The notes below the pieces were generated by a model that was not told the DNA's origin, did not search any database, and saw only the letters and a program-made list of their open reading frames with translations. Of a stretch of 35,387 bases of DNA, positions 24,222 to 31,778 are shown piece after piece (position 1 is the stretch's first letter; each line of letters starts with the position of its first letter). The translations under genes and the position numbers were made by a program. This DNA is from JAOUEA01 sp039933515 (GTDB lineage Bacteria; Actinomycetota; UBA4738; HRBIN12): assembly GCA_039933515.1 (NCBI GenBank), contig JBDTNY010000124.1, positions 1-35,387 of the forward strand. The letters are read 5' to 3'.

Positions 24222-24758
24222 TCAGGCAGGTGCCGCGGCGAGCGCTCGCTTCGCCTGCGCGATGTGGAACCGGTCGTGCCCGGCGATCATCCGGAACGCG
24301 AGGTCGTAGCTCTCCGGACCGCGTTCGGCGTGCAGGCCGACGCGCGCGCGGTCGACGTCGGTGGTCGAGCGCCAGAGCGCGACGTTGGCGGTGCGCAACG
24401 TATCGAAGAGGGCAAGCATCGCGCCGACGTCGCCCTCTTCGCCGTGGAGGCGGTCGACCCAGAGATCCTGGTCGTAGCCGATCAGCGGCGGCTCGTCGTG
24501 CGCCAGGACGAACCGGTAGCGGCCGCTCATCACGAGCTCGGCGTCGGCGATGTGCGCGAGGCATCCGTACACCGACCACTCGTCGGGCGCGGGCCGAGTG
24601 GTCAACCGCTCCCCGGCCCCCGCCACCAGCGCACGGAGTGCGGCCGGCGTTCCCGACTGCACCTCGGCGGGATCGTCGTCGCCCAGGAGCCCCAGCAGGT
24701 GCCGCTGGTACCCCTTGGGGTCGGTCAGCTCGTTCGGTGCGGCGATAGTCCCGTCCAT
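24222..24758 (-). CDS. DinB-like four-helix metalloprotein
   Basis: A 178-residue DinB/YfiT-superfamily protein, often metal-binding and thiol-dependent in actinobacteria (bacillithiol or mycothiol S-transferase-like). The probable metal ligands are the His in YGCLAHIADAE and the two His of GHDRFHIAQAKRAL; the segment RPAPDEWSVYG before the first ligand is typical of the family. The substrate is unknown. The start ATG at 24758 lies only 4 bp after the stop of the flippase gene, so they share a transcript. A GGTCG/CGACC hairpin (about 24185-24205) sits between this gene and the convergent one. Confidence 0.82.
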   Translation of the reverse strand: MDGTIAAPNELTDPKGYQRHLLGLLGDDDPAEVQSGTPAALRALVAGAGERLTTRPAPDEWSVYGCLAHIADAELVMSGRYRFVLAHDEPPLIGYDQDLWVDRLHGEEGDVGAMLALFDTLRTANVALWRSTTDVDRARVGLHAERGPESYDLAFRMIAGHDRFHIAQAKRALAAAPA

Positions 24759-24762
24759 CGGC

Positions 24763-26352
24763 TCACCCTACCTGCGTGCCCCGACGTCCGCGGGCCCTGC
24801 CGACGAGCTTGACCACGCTCGCCTTCTCGCCGGGCGTGAGCCCGAAGAAGACGAGCGTCACGTAGTAGGCCGCGCCGCCGATCACACCCGTCGTCATCAG
24901 ATCGAGCGCCCAATGCGGGCCATCGGTGAGCGCGTGCACCGCGAGCATCGCGACCGTGCCGACCGTCGCCGGGATCAGCAGCCGCACGTAGTACCGGTCG
25001 TAGGGCTGGATCCGGACGAACCTCCACACCAGGTACAGCCGCAGCGCGTTCGACACGACGAGCGCGCTCGCCTGCGAGATCGCCGCCCCCGTCGCACCCA
25101 TGTCGAGCGCCCCGATCAGCGAGATCGCCAGGGTCAGGTCCAGCAAGAACGACAGCGCGTAAACGGTGAGGTCCCATCCCGTGCGCTTGACCATGATCAA
25201 AATGAAGCCTGCCGCCCCCACGCTCACGTTCACGGCCTGGCCGATCAGCAGGATCCGCAGCCAGGAGGTCCCGGCGCCGTAGCTCTCCCCGAAGAGCCGC
25301 AGTACCGACGACGGCGCGATCATGAAGAGCAGCAACAACGGGATCGTGCCGGCGAGCGTCCAGCGGGTGATCTGCTTGAACAGGTCGTTCAGGCGATCGC
25401 GTTCGCCCCGTTCGTGCAGGTCGGCCACGAAGGGGCTGAACATGTAGGAGACGGCCGTGAGGAACAGCACGAGCGCCTGCGCGATCCGGATCGCGCCCGC
25501 GTACACGCTCACCTCCGGGTCGTTGCCCAGGAAGTGCGAGAGCACCGCGAGGTCGGTGTAGAACAGCGCCTGCGAGAGCAGGGCGGCGGGGGCACGCGGC
25601 GCACCGTACCGGGCGAGCGCGGTCGCCTCTCCGGCCTCGGCAGGCATCTGCGGGAACGGCGCGGTGACCCGCCGCCACGAGACGAAGGCGACGATCGTCG
25701 CGACCACCCACGAGAGCGCGTACGCCCATGCGGTGACCGCCACCGTCTCGCCGATCAGCCCCCACAGCGCGAGCGTGATCACGATCCAACCGATCGACTG
25801 CCCGATCCAGTACGCGTAGAGCGTGTGTCGCATGATCTTCAGGCCGCGCGACCCGCCCAGATAGACCTGCGCGATCGCGACGAAGATCAGACCGAAGGCC
25901 GCCGCGCGCACCGAGGCGCCCGGCACGTTCAGCAGATCGCCGATCGATCCCGCCGCAAGGAACACGATCGCGGCGACGGCGACGCTGACCGCGCCCGCGA
26001 TGCCGACCGCGATACGCACCACCGCGCGGGCCCGGCCCGGCTCGCCCTTGCCCACGTCGATCGCGACCCTGCGCACGGCAGCCATGTCCATGCCGAACCG
26101 GGTTGCGGCGCCCGCCACGAACGCGAGCTGGGTGATCAGGGTGATCTGCCCGAACGCCGCAGAGCCCTTCCCGAACGTCCGCGCGATCAGGATGTTCATC
26201 CCGAAGCTCGCCACGACGAAGACGCCGAGCCCAAGGATGTTCTGCCCCGTTCCGGCCAGGATCGTCTTGCGGTCACGGACCTCGTCCGCGTGCTGCGGGA
26301 GGGCGGCCTCCTCCGAGGCGGCGATCTCGAGCGGGTCATCAGGGGTTCCCAC
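24763..26352 (-). CDS. Wzx/MurJ-like lipid-linked glycan flippase (MATE/MOP superfamily)
   Basis: A 529-residue membrane protein with about 14 predicted helices and the polysaccharide-biosynthesis (MOP) family pattern: an N-terminal GTGQNILGLGVFVVASF helix, ARTFGKGSAAFGQITLI, and a second half starting near residue 265 with ALLSQALFYTDLAVLSHFLG. It likely flips an undecaprenyl- or polyprenyl-linked saccharide across the membrane. It starts with GTG at 26352. No glycosyltransferase cluster surrounds it, which is unusual for Wzx; the nearest glycosyltransferase is at 29852. A 104-bp gap without a gene separates it from the upstream ABC permease. Confidence 0.83.
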   Translation of the reverse strand: MGTPDDPLEIAASEEAALPQHADEVRDRKTILAGTGQNILGLGVFVVASFGMNILIARTFGKGSAAFGQITLITQLAFVAGAATRFGMDMAAVRRVAIDVGKGEPGRARAVVRIAVGIAGAVSVAVAAIVFLAAGSIGDLLNVPGASVRAAAFGLIFVAIAQVYLGGSRGLKIMRHTLYAYWIGQSIGWIVITLALWGLIGETVAVTAWAYALSWVVATIVAFVSWRRVTAPFPQMPAEAGEATALARYGAPRAPAALLSQALFYTDLAVLSHFLGNDPEVSVYAGAIRIAQALVLFLTAVSYMFSPFVADLHERGERDRLNDLFKQITRWTLAGTIPLLLLFMIAPSSVLRLFGESYGAGTSWLRILLIGQAVNVSVGAAGFILIMVKRTGWDLTVYALSFLLDLTLAISLIGALDMGATGAAISQASALVVSNALRLYLVWRFVRIQPYDRYYVRLLIPATVGTVAMLAVHALTDGPHWALDLMTTGVIGGAAYYVTLVFFGLTPGEKASVVKLVGRARGRRGTQVG

Positions 26353-26456
26353 GGTCGGACCAGTATCGCGGACGCGAGCGGCCCCGCGGCGATGGCCGCA
26401 GGAACGTCAAGCGGCTCGAGGACGACTTCGACCTGGGTCGGGCCTCGCGACTCGCC

Positions 26457-27272
26457 TCAGACCGCGCGGCGGTACAGCCGGATCGCGATCGCCGCGAACA
26501 CGAGGAAGATCCCGAGGTCCCACGCCACAGCTTTGACGACCAGGTCCGCGGTCGGGCCCCCGAGGGTGAGGGCGCGGATCGCCGTGGCGTTCGCCGACAC
26601 CGGCTGGTGCTCGGCGAACACCTGCAGCCACGAGGGCATACGGTCGATCGGCACGAACGCCGACGACGCGAACACGAGCGGGGCAAGCACCGGGAACGCG
26701 GCCGCCTGCGCCGTCTCCGGGTCGCCCATCGCCAGGCCCACCGTCGCGAAGATCCACGACATCGCGTAGCCGAACAGCAGCACGAGACCTGCCGCGGCCA
26801 CCAAGGCCACCACGTTCGTGTGGACGCGCCATCCCACGAGCGAACCGACGATCATCATCAGCGACACCACGAACACGTTGCGGGCAAGGTCGGCGGTGGT
26901 GCGCCCCGTGAGCACCGCCGAGCGCGCCATCGGCAGCGCGTGGAACCGTTCCATCAGCCCGCTCTTCATGTCGGTCGCCAGGCCGATCGCCGTCGCGATC
27001 GCACCGAACACCACCGTCTGCACGAAGATCCCGGGCATCAGGTAGTCGACGTACGACACGCCCCTGGGCAAGCCGGTGATCGCGCCGCCGAACACGAATC
27101 GGAACATCAGCACGAACACCACGGGCTGGATCGTCGAGAAGACGAGCAGCTGCGGCACGCGCCGGTAGGCGATCAGGTTCCGCCGGGCCACCGCGAGCGT
27201 GTCGCGAACGACGCCGAAGGGGATCTTCGTGTCGCGCGCGTCGACGGGCACGTCGACCGTGGGGGCGCTCAT
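26457..27272 (-). CDS. ABC-2 type exporter permease (DrrB-like)
   Basis: A 271-residue membrane protein with six helices and the ABC-2 signature VDYLMPGIFVQTVVFGAIATAIGLATDMKSGLMERFHALPM (start and end of this run give the family's E-loop region), followed by AFPVLAPLVFASSAFVPIDRMPSWL. It partners with the ATPase encoded just upstream to export a drug, lipid or glycan. Its ATG overlaps the ATPase stop by 4 nt (ATGA), so they are translated together. Confidence 0.9.
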   Translation of the reverse strand: MSAPTVDVPVDARDTKIPFGVVRDTLAVARRNLIAYRRVPQLLVFSTIQPVVFVLMFRFVFGGAITGLPRGVSYVDYLMPGIFVQTVVFGAIATAIGLATDMKSGLMERFHALPMARSAVLTGRTTADLARNVFVVSLMMIVGSLVGWRVHTNVVALVAAAGLVLLFGYAMSWIFATVGLAMGDPETAQAAAFPVLAPLVFASSAFVPIDRMPSWLQVFAEHQPVSANATAIRALTLGGPTADLVVKAVAWDLGIFLVFAAIAIRLYRRAV

Positions 27273-28279
27273 ACGGGACCTCCCGAGCCGCGTCGTCCCC
27301 GTCGCCCGCCCGTGGCCACGACCGCCGGCTCGTCGCCCACCGGGTCCGCGTGATGCCCCGTCAGCTTCAGGAACACGTCGTCCAGGCTCGGCTCGCGCAC
27401 CGAGAGCGAGGCCGGTTCGATCCCGTCGGCGTCGAAGCGCCGCAGCACCTCGACCAGCACGTGCGGCCCACGGTCGGACGAGACGCGGATCACGCTCCCC
27501 TCCCGCTCAACGGTGCCCGCGACGCCGTCCCCGATCAGCCTGTGGGCGCGCTCGGCGAGGGCCGCCTCCCCGAACCCCATCTCGACCACGGTGTTGCCCA
27601 GCTGCGCCTTCAGGCGTTGAGGCGTGTCGTTCGCGATGATCTGCCCGACATCGACCACGGCCACGCGCGCCGCCAGCTGGTCGGCCTCTTCCAGGTACTG
27701 CGTGGTGAGCAGCACCGTGGTTCCCTCGTTCACGAGCTCGCGGATCATCTCCCACAGGTCGTTGCGGCTCGCGATGTCGAGGCCCGTGGTTGGCTCGTCG
27801 AGGAAGAGCACCGGCGGCCGCTGCACGAGCGAGGCCGCGATGTCGAGCCGGCGCCGCATGCCCCCCGAGTACGTCCGCACAGGCCGGTCGGCGGCGTCAT
27901 CCAGGCCGAAGCGCCCGAGGAGCTCGGCCGCCCGCGGCGCGATCGCGGACCGGGGCAGCTGGCCGAGCACGCCCACCATCGCGAGGTTCTCGCGACCGGT
28001 CAGGTTCGCGTCGACGGCGGCGAACTGGCCGGCCATCCCGATGCGGCGGCGCACGGCGTCGGCGTGGGTCACGACGTCGAACCCGAGCACCTCGGCCCGC
28101 CCGGCGTCGGGCGCGAGCACCGTGGCCAGCACCCGGACGGCGGTGGTCTTGCCGGCGCCGTTGGGGCCCAGCAATCCGAAGACCGTTCCCTCCTGGACCT
28201 CGAGGTCGATGCCGCCGAGCGCCACCACATCGCCGAACCGCTTCTGGAGTCCCTCGACGCGGATCGCGTTGTCGGTCAT
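27269..28279 (-). CDS. ABC exporter ATP-binding protein (DrrA-like)
   Basis: A 336-residue ATPase. Walker A is GPNGAGKTT (38-46), the signature motif is YSGGMRRRLDIAASL, Walker B is VLFLDEPTTGLD and the H-loop region is LTTQYLEEADQLA. The last ~80 residues are the DrrA-type C-terminal extension (DUF4162). Daunorubicin-resistance-type exporters have this form, but the substrate here is unknown. I place the start at ATG 28279, where homology begins; an open frame runs far upstream but is antisense to the methyltransferase. A perfect inverted repeat lies 9 bp upstream of the start and may regulate the pair. Confidence 0.92.
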   Translation of the reverse strand: MTDNAIRVEGLQKRFGDVVALGGIDLEVQEGTVFGLLGPNGAGKTTAVRVLATVLAPDAGRAEVLGFDVVTHADAVRRRIGMAGQFAAVDANLTGRENLAMVGVLGQLPRSAIAPRAAELLGRFGLDDAADRPVRTYSGGMRRRLDIAASLVQRPPVLFLDEPTTGLDIASRNDLWEMIRELVNEGTTVLLTTQYLEEADQLAARVAVVDVGQIIANDTPQRLKAQLGNTVVEMGFGEAALAERAHRLIGDGVAGTVEREGSVIRVSSDRGPHVLVEVLRRFDADGIEPASLSVREPSLDDVFLKLTGHHADPVGDEPAVVATGGRRGRRGSGGPV

Positions 28280-28287
28280 GCGCGCGA

Positions 28288-28302
28288 CGTTCTCACAGAA
28301 CG
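28288..28302 (-). promoter_or_regulatory. Inverted repeat CGTTCT-N3-AGAACG, candidate operator
   Basis: A perfect 6-bp inverted repeat with a 3-bp spacer, 9-23 bp upstream of the ABC ATPase start codon. A dimeric repressor would bind such a site over the promoter or leader. It is not a LexA-type GAAC-N4-GTTC box. No regulator gene is adjacent. Confidence 0.35.
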
Positions 28303-28337
28303 GCGATATCGGCCATCGAGCGTGGACGTCATCGGCG

Positions 28338-28443
28338 TGGTAGGACCGGATCGAGGAGGCCCTGCTCGTCCTGCCCGAGTTCGAGGCCGAGGACGAACTT
28401 GCCTCCCGGCGGACGTCGCGGCGGGAACCACTTCGAAGGCTGA
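28338..28443 (+). pseudogene. Broken copy of the C-terminal part of the 23654-24184 gene
   Basis: From TGG at 28338 the sequence parallels the end of the gene at 23654-24184 (TGG at 24080). About 24 of 30 residues are identical across DRI-EAL-V-PEF-AEDELASRRT-REPL, and most base differences are at synonymous third positions, so the fragment derives from a coding sequence. It is inactive: the Tyr codon TAC is TAG (28341-28343), one base is inserted near the end, and no start or upstream part remains. The former stop survives as TGA 28441-28443. It fills the space between the ABC ATPase and the methyltransferase. Confidence 0.75.
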
Positions 28444-28474
28444 CGCCTCCCACACCCTGCGGGAGGATGTCCGG

Positions 28475-29230
28475 ATGGATCAGCCCTACTACCGCCCGGA
28501 CCTCGCCCGTATCCACCATCTCGGCTTCTCCTTCCACGCCGAGGACACAGCGCCGGGGATCCTCTCGCTGCTCGAGCCAGTGAGGGGCGGCACGGTGCTG
28601 GAGATCGGCTGCGGGAGCGGCCTGCTCACCCGGTATCTGGTCGAGGCAGGACACCAAGTGATCGCGACGGACGCCTCCTCGGCGATGCTCGAGCTCGCGC
28701 GTGGCCATGTAGGCGAGGGTGCCGATATCCAACGACTCACCCTGCCCGACGACCCGATCCCCGAGACGGACGCGATCGTCGGGGTGGGTCACGCGCTCAA
28801 CTACCTCGACGAGGCGGACCAGGTCGACCGCGCGCTCGTCGCGATCGCCCGCGCGCTCCGGCCCGGCGGCGTCCTCGCGATCGACCTCTGCGACCTGGAG
28901 TGGGCGGCTGCGCGCCTCGATCAACGGCCGGTAGGTTGGACCGGCGAAGACTGGGCGCTCATCACCGAGTTCTCGGTCCCGTCGCCCGACCGCTACGTGC
29001 GTCAGATGGCGACATTCACGCGGAACGAGGACGGCACCACATGGCGCCGCGACGACGAACGCCATGACAACGTGATGGTGGATGTCTCGATGGTGCCCGC
29101 GTTGCTTGCGGAGCACGGGGTGGACGCGACGCCCGGCGACGCGTTCGGCGATGAGCGGCTCCCGGTCGGGCTGAAGACCATCGTCGGCCGCAAGACTGGG
29201 GCATGGTCGACGAGGACCCGCGACGCATGA
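28475..29230 (+). CDS. Class I SAM-dependent methyltransferase
   Basis: A 251-residue enzyme with a Rossmann methyltransferase fold. Motif I is VLEIGCGSGLLTRYLVEAG (about 45-64), followed by VIATDASSAMLELA, LPETDAIVGVGHALNYL around motif II, and LRPGGVLAIDLCDLEW for motif III and post-III. The remainder (about 150-250) is a beta-rich substrate-binding part common in small-molecule methyltransferases. The substrate is unknown. GGGAGG at 28461-28466 lies 8 nt before the ATG. The gene stands alone behind the pseudogene fragment. Confidence 0.85.
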   Translation: MDQPYYRPDLARIHHLGFSFHAEDTAPGILSLLEPVRGGTVLEIGCGSGLLTRYLVEAGHQVIATDASSAMLELARGHVGEGADIQRLTLPDDPIPETDAIVGVGHALNYLDEADQVDRALVAIARALRPGGVLAIDLCDLEWAAARLDQRPVGWTGEDWALITEFSVPSPDRYVRQMATFTRNEDGTTWRRDDERHDNVMVDVSMVPALLAEHGVDATPGDAFGDERLPVGLKTIVGRKTGAWSTRTRDA

Positions 29231-29470
29231 TGCGCGGCGAGCGGAGTGAAGATCGACCACAGCACCATCGCACTCGACGCCTGGAATCCCCCGAAGGGGG
29301 CCTGCAGCGGTCCCAGCGGCACCAGGGAGCATCGTGATGCTAGGCGGCGCGGCGTTCGCTGCGCCAGCCGCCCGAAGCAAGGATCCGGAAATGCGTGTCG
29401 AGTATCGGGAGTAGCGTTCGTCGTTGGGGTAGATGCGCGGCCATCGGAGCACCGCGCAGGAGGAGGAACG
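29231..29470 (+). other. Intergenic region without a gene
   Basis: This 240-bp stretch has a CCCCC-GAA-GGGGG hairpin (29288-29300), possibly the methyltransferase terminator although it lacks a T-run. It also has weak -10-like elements TAGCGT and TAGATG upstream of the YCII gene. No convincing small reading frame with a ribosome-binding site is seen. Confidence 0.4.
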
Positions 29471-29788
29471 ATGACCGACTACGTGCTGGTCTATGAGGGC
29501 GGTTCGATGCCCGAAGGCGAGGAGGCCCAGAAGCAGGTCATGGCCGCATGGGACGCCTGGTTCGCGTCCGTCGGCGACGCCCTCAAGGATGGCGGTAACC
29601 CGTTCACGGGTCAGTCCAGGACGATCGCCACCGACGGCGCGGTCTCCGACGGTGGTGGCGGCTCCGCTTCCGGCTACACGATCCTGAAAGCCGACTCACT
29701 CGACGACGCCGTTTCGCTCTCCAAGGGGTGTCCGGTCCTCGCAGGGGGCTCCAGCATCACGATCCACGAGACGTTCGCCGTGATGTAG
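29471..29788 (+). CDS. YCII-domain protein
   Basis: A 105-residue ferredoxin-like alpha/beta protein of the YCII/DGPF family. The N-terminal strand is DYVLVYEGG, a helix follows (EEAQKQVMAAWDAWFASVG), then NPFTGQSRTIATDGAVSDGGG and SGYTILKADSLDDAVSLSKGCPVLAGG, which is the usual end pattern of the family. In actinobacteria such proteins are often encoded beside ECF sigma factors; one lies 1.4 kb downstream here. AGGAGG lies 4-5 nt before the ATG. The biochemical activity is not known. Confidence 0.88.
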   Translation: MTDYVLVYEGGSMPEGEEAQKQVMAAWDAWFASVGDALKDGGNPFTGQSRTIATDGAVSDGGGGSASGYTILKADSLDDAVSLSKGCPVLAGGSSITIHETFAVM

Positions 29789-29791
29789 GCA

Positions 29792-29843
29792 GCCACCGCC
29801 GAACGGTGGCGCGAAAGAGCCCGGGCTCGCCGGCCCCGGCTCT
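29792..29843. terminator. Two tandem hairpins between convergent genes
   Basis: GCCACCG/CGGTGGC (29792-29798/29804-29810, 5-nt loop) is followed by AGAGCC-c-GGG with CCC-c-GGCTCT (29816-29843, one C-C mismatch). They fill the space between the YCII stop and the glycosyltransferase stop and probably end transcription from both sides. Confidence 0.6.
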
Positions 29844-29851
29844 CGCGTGTC

Positions 29852-31003
29852 TCAGGTCAGGAGACCCTCGAGCAATCTCACGGCGTGCGCCGCATCGGGC
29901 AGCGACGAGATCTCGGCCTGCATGCGTACGGCAGCGTCACGGTACGTCGGATCCCGGAGCACCGCGGCAAGAGCGCCCCCGATGTCGGCGGGCGTGGCAT
30001 GCAGGGCGTCGAGCGTCCGACCGACCCCGAGCGTCTCGCACCGGGCGGCGTTCATCGGCTGATCGGCGCCCATCGGGAGCACCACCATCGGCAGGCCGTG
30101 GAGAAGCGCGCCGGTCACGCTCCCCGAGCCTCCGTGGCAGACGACCGCGTCGCACCGCGGGAGCAGCAGTGACTGCGGGACGTACCGCTCGACGCGCACG
30201 TTGTCGGGCACCTCCGCGAGCGCCGCGGGGTCGAGCTGCCTGCCGACCGTCGCCACGACCTGCAGGGGCAGACCGCCGAGCCCCTCAAAGATGCGCTCGA
30301 ACAGGTCGCCCGACTCCAGGTTGAACACGGTCCCCAGCGTGACGTAGACGACGGGCGCATCGCGCTGGTCGTCGCGCCACGCCGCTCGCTCGGCGTCGGT
30401 CGCCTCGGCGATCCCCGTCGGCCGGATCGCGTGCGCGGTCGTCGGCAGCGGCGACGCCGGGTCGCGGAAGCTCGGCGGGAACGGCGAGAGCATGAGATCG
30501 CGATCCAACATCGCGAGTTCAGGATCCGGCGCGAGGCCCAGATCGGCGCGGAGCTCGGCGAGCGGTTCCGCCACGACGGACCGGCGCGCGAACGAACCGG
30601 CTGCGAGCACGAGCACGTTCGCGTGCGGCAGCCCGAGCCGCTCGGCCGCGAGCATGCCGCCCCAGTCCACCTCATCGCAGACGAGGACGTCGGGCCGCCA
30701 CCGCTCGGCGAGCGGCAGCAACGCCGTCACGCGTTCCCGGGCGATCCGCCGGGCGAACCCCTCCCGCAGGACTAGGTCCTCGCGCCGCTGGCTCAGGCGG
30801 CGCAGCCGAGTCCGCGCGTCGGGCTCATCCGCATCTGAACCGATCGGGATCGCTTCTAACCCGAGCGCCTCGACCTCCGCCGCGTGCTGGGGGCGCCCGG
30901 CGACAGCCACGATGTGCCCGGCCGCCTGGGCGGCGCGCGCGATGGGCGCCATCGGCAGCAAGTGCCCGATGCCGCCCGCGAACCCGAACAAGATCCTCGC
31001 CAT
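29852..31003 (-). CDS. MGT-type (GT1) glycosyltransferase
   Basis: A 383-residue UDP- or dTDP-sugar transferase of the macrolide-glycosyltransferase type. The N-terminal acceptor domain starts ARILFGFAGGIGHLLPMAPIA with the family's catalytic-His region. The C-terminal donor domain has VVYVTLGTVFN, VERYVPQSLLLPRCDAVVCHGGSGSVTGALLHGLPMVVLP (the HGGxGT-like sugar-nucleotide signature at its core) and MGADQPMNAARCE. The target could be a lipid, antibiotic or other small molecule. The gene is divergent from the sigma factor operon, with a 178-bp shared spacer. Confidence 0.88.
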   Translation of the reverse strand: MARILFGFAGGIGHLLPMAPIARAAQAAGHIVAVAGRPQHAAEVEALGLEAIPIGSDADEPDARTRLRRLSQRREDLVLREGFARRIARERVTALLPLAERWRPDVLVCDEVDWGGMLAAERLGLPHANVLVLAAGSFARRSVVAEPLAELRADLGLAPDPELAMLDRDLMLSPFPPSFRDPASPLPTTAHAIRPTGIAEATDAERAAWRDDQRDAPVVYVTLGTVFNLESGDLFERIFEGLGGLPLQVVATVGRQLDPAALAEVPDNVRVERYVPQSLLLPRCDAVVCHGGSGSVTGALLHGLPMVVLPMGADQPMNAARCETLGVGRTLDALHATPADIGGALAAVLRDPTYRDAAVRMQAEISSLPDAAHAVRLLEGLLT

Positions 31004-31124
31004 GACTCAGGGTTCTACAGGTTCCAACCGCCCCGAGCGCGGTGCGCTCTCGAGCCGGGATGGAGACCTACCTGCTGATGGAACGAACCGATCGAAGACA
31101 GAAGCGCGAAACCCGGACTTGGAC

Positions 31125-31146
31125 GTCAACCGGCGTTGGGTTGACC
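31125..31146 (+). promoter_or_regulatory. Inverted repeat overlapping the -35 of the sigma factor promoter
   Basis: GTCAACC (31125-31131) and GGTTGAC (31139-31145) form a perfect 7-bp inverted repeat with a 7-bp spacer. Its right arm overlaps TTGACC (31141-31146), a good -35, with ATGTAA (31165-31170) as a -10 after 18 bp. Binding of a dimeric regulator here would control the sigma/anti-sigma operon. Confidence 0.45.
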
Positions 31147-31181
31147 CGCGTCGGGAAGCCGAGCATGTAACCATCTCGTGG

Positions 31182-31778
31182 ATGATGGACATCGAACAGG
31201 GTGTGAGCACGCCCAGGCCACGAGACGTGAAGGCGAACGTGCACCGCCCGTCCGCGCCCTCGGAGGACCAGGTGCGGTTCGAGACGTTGTTCCATGAGCA
31301 CGCCGACGCGGTGCTCGCCTACGCCCTCCGCCGGAGCGATCCGGACACGGCCCAGGAGATCGTGGCCGAGACGTTCACGGTGGCCTGGCGCAGGATCGAC
31401 GTGGTGCCCGAGTCCGCGCTCCCCTGGCTGCTCGGCACGGCGCGCCGAACCCTGTCGAACGGCCGGCGGACGGCCATCCGCCGACAGGCGCTGACACTCC
31501 GACTCGCGCAGGAACCGCCCGCCTCGGACGACCGCACCGCGGGCATCGACCTGGATCTGGCGGCGCGCGCCGCGCTCGCGTCCCTGCCGACCGCCGAGCG
31601 GGAGGCGATGGAGCTCGTGGCATGGGAGGGCCTGAGCCCCACCGAAGCGGCCGAGGTGCTCGGGTGTTCCCGGCGAGCGATCGCCGTGCGCATGCACCGG
31701 GCCCGACGTCGATTGCGCGGTCCGCTGAAGGATGTGCTGTCCGCAGACCCGACCACCCCTACGCAGGAGGCACGATGA
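31182..31778 (+). CDS. ECF-type RNA polymerase sigma factor
   Basis: A 198-residue sigma-70 family protein with only regions 2 and 4. Region 2 includes FETLFHEHADAVLAYALRRS and AQEIVAETFTVAWRRID (-10 recognition). Region 4 includes LPTAEREAMELVAWEGLSPTEAAEVLGCSRRAIAVRMHRARRRL, whose two ends mark the helix-turn-helix that reads the -35. The start ATG at 31182 (or ATG 31185) follows the promoter-like sequence. The last codons overlap the next gene by 4 nt (ATGA), as is usual for a sigma/anti-sigma pair. Regulon and signal are unknown. Confidence 0.9.
   Translation: MMDIEQGVSTPRPRDVKANVHRPSAPSEDQVRFETLFHEHADAVLAYALRRSDPDTAQEIVAETFTVAWRRIDVVPESALPWLLGTARRTLSNGRRTAIRRQALTLRLAQEPPASDDRTAGIDLDLAARAALASLPTAEREAMELVAWEGLSPTEAAEVLGCSRRAIAVRMHRARRRLRGPLKDVLSADPTTPTQEAR

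Noticed and set aside
24550..26769. A 739-codon open frame antisense to the flippase gene
   Set aside because: It is Arg/Glu/His-rich low-complexity sequence typical of the complement of a GC-rich gene, has no domain, and the reverse frame is a clear membrane protein.
28280..29452. Upstream extension of the ABC ATPase frame by almost 400 codons
   Set aside because: Homology starts at ATG 28279, and the extension is antisense to the methyltransferase gene and the pseudogene fragment.
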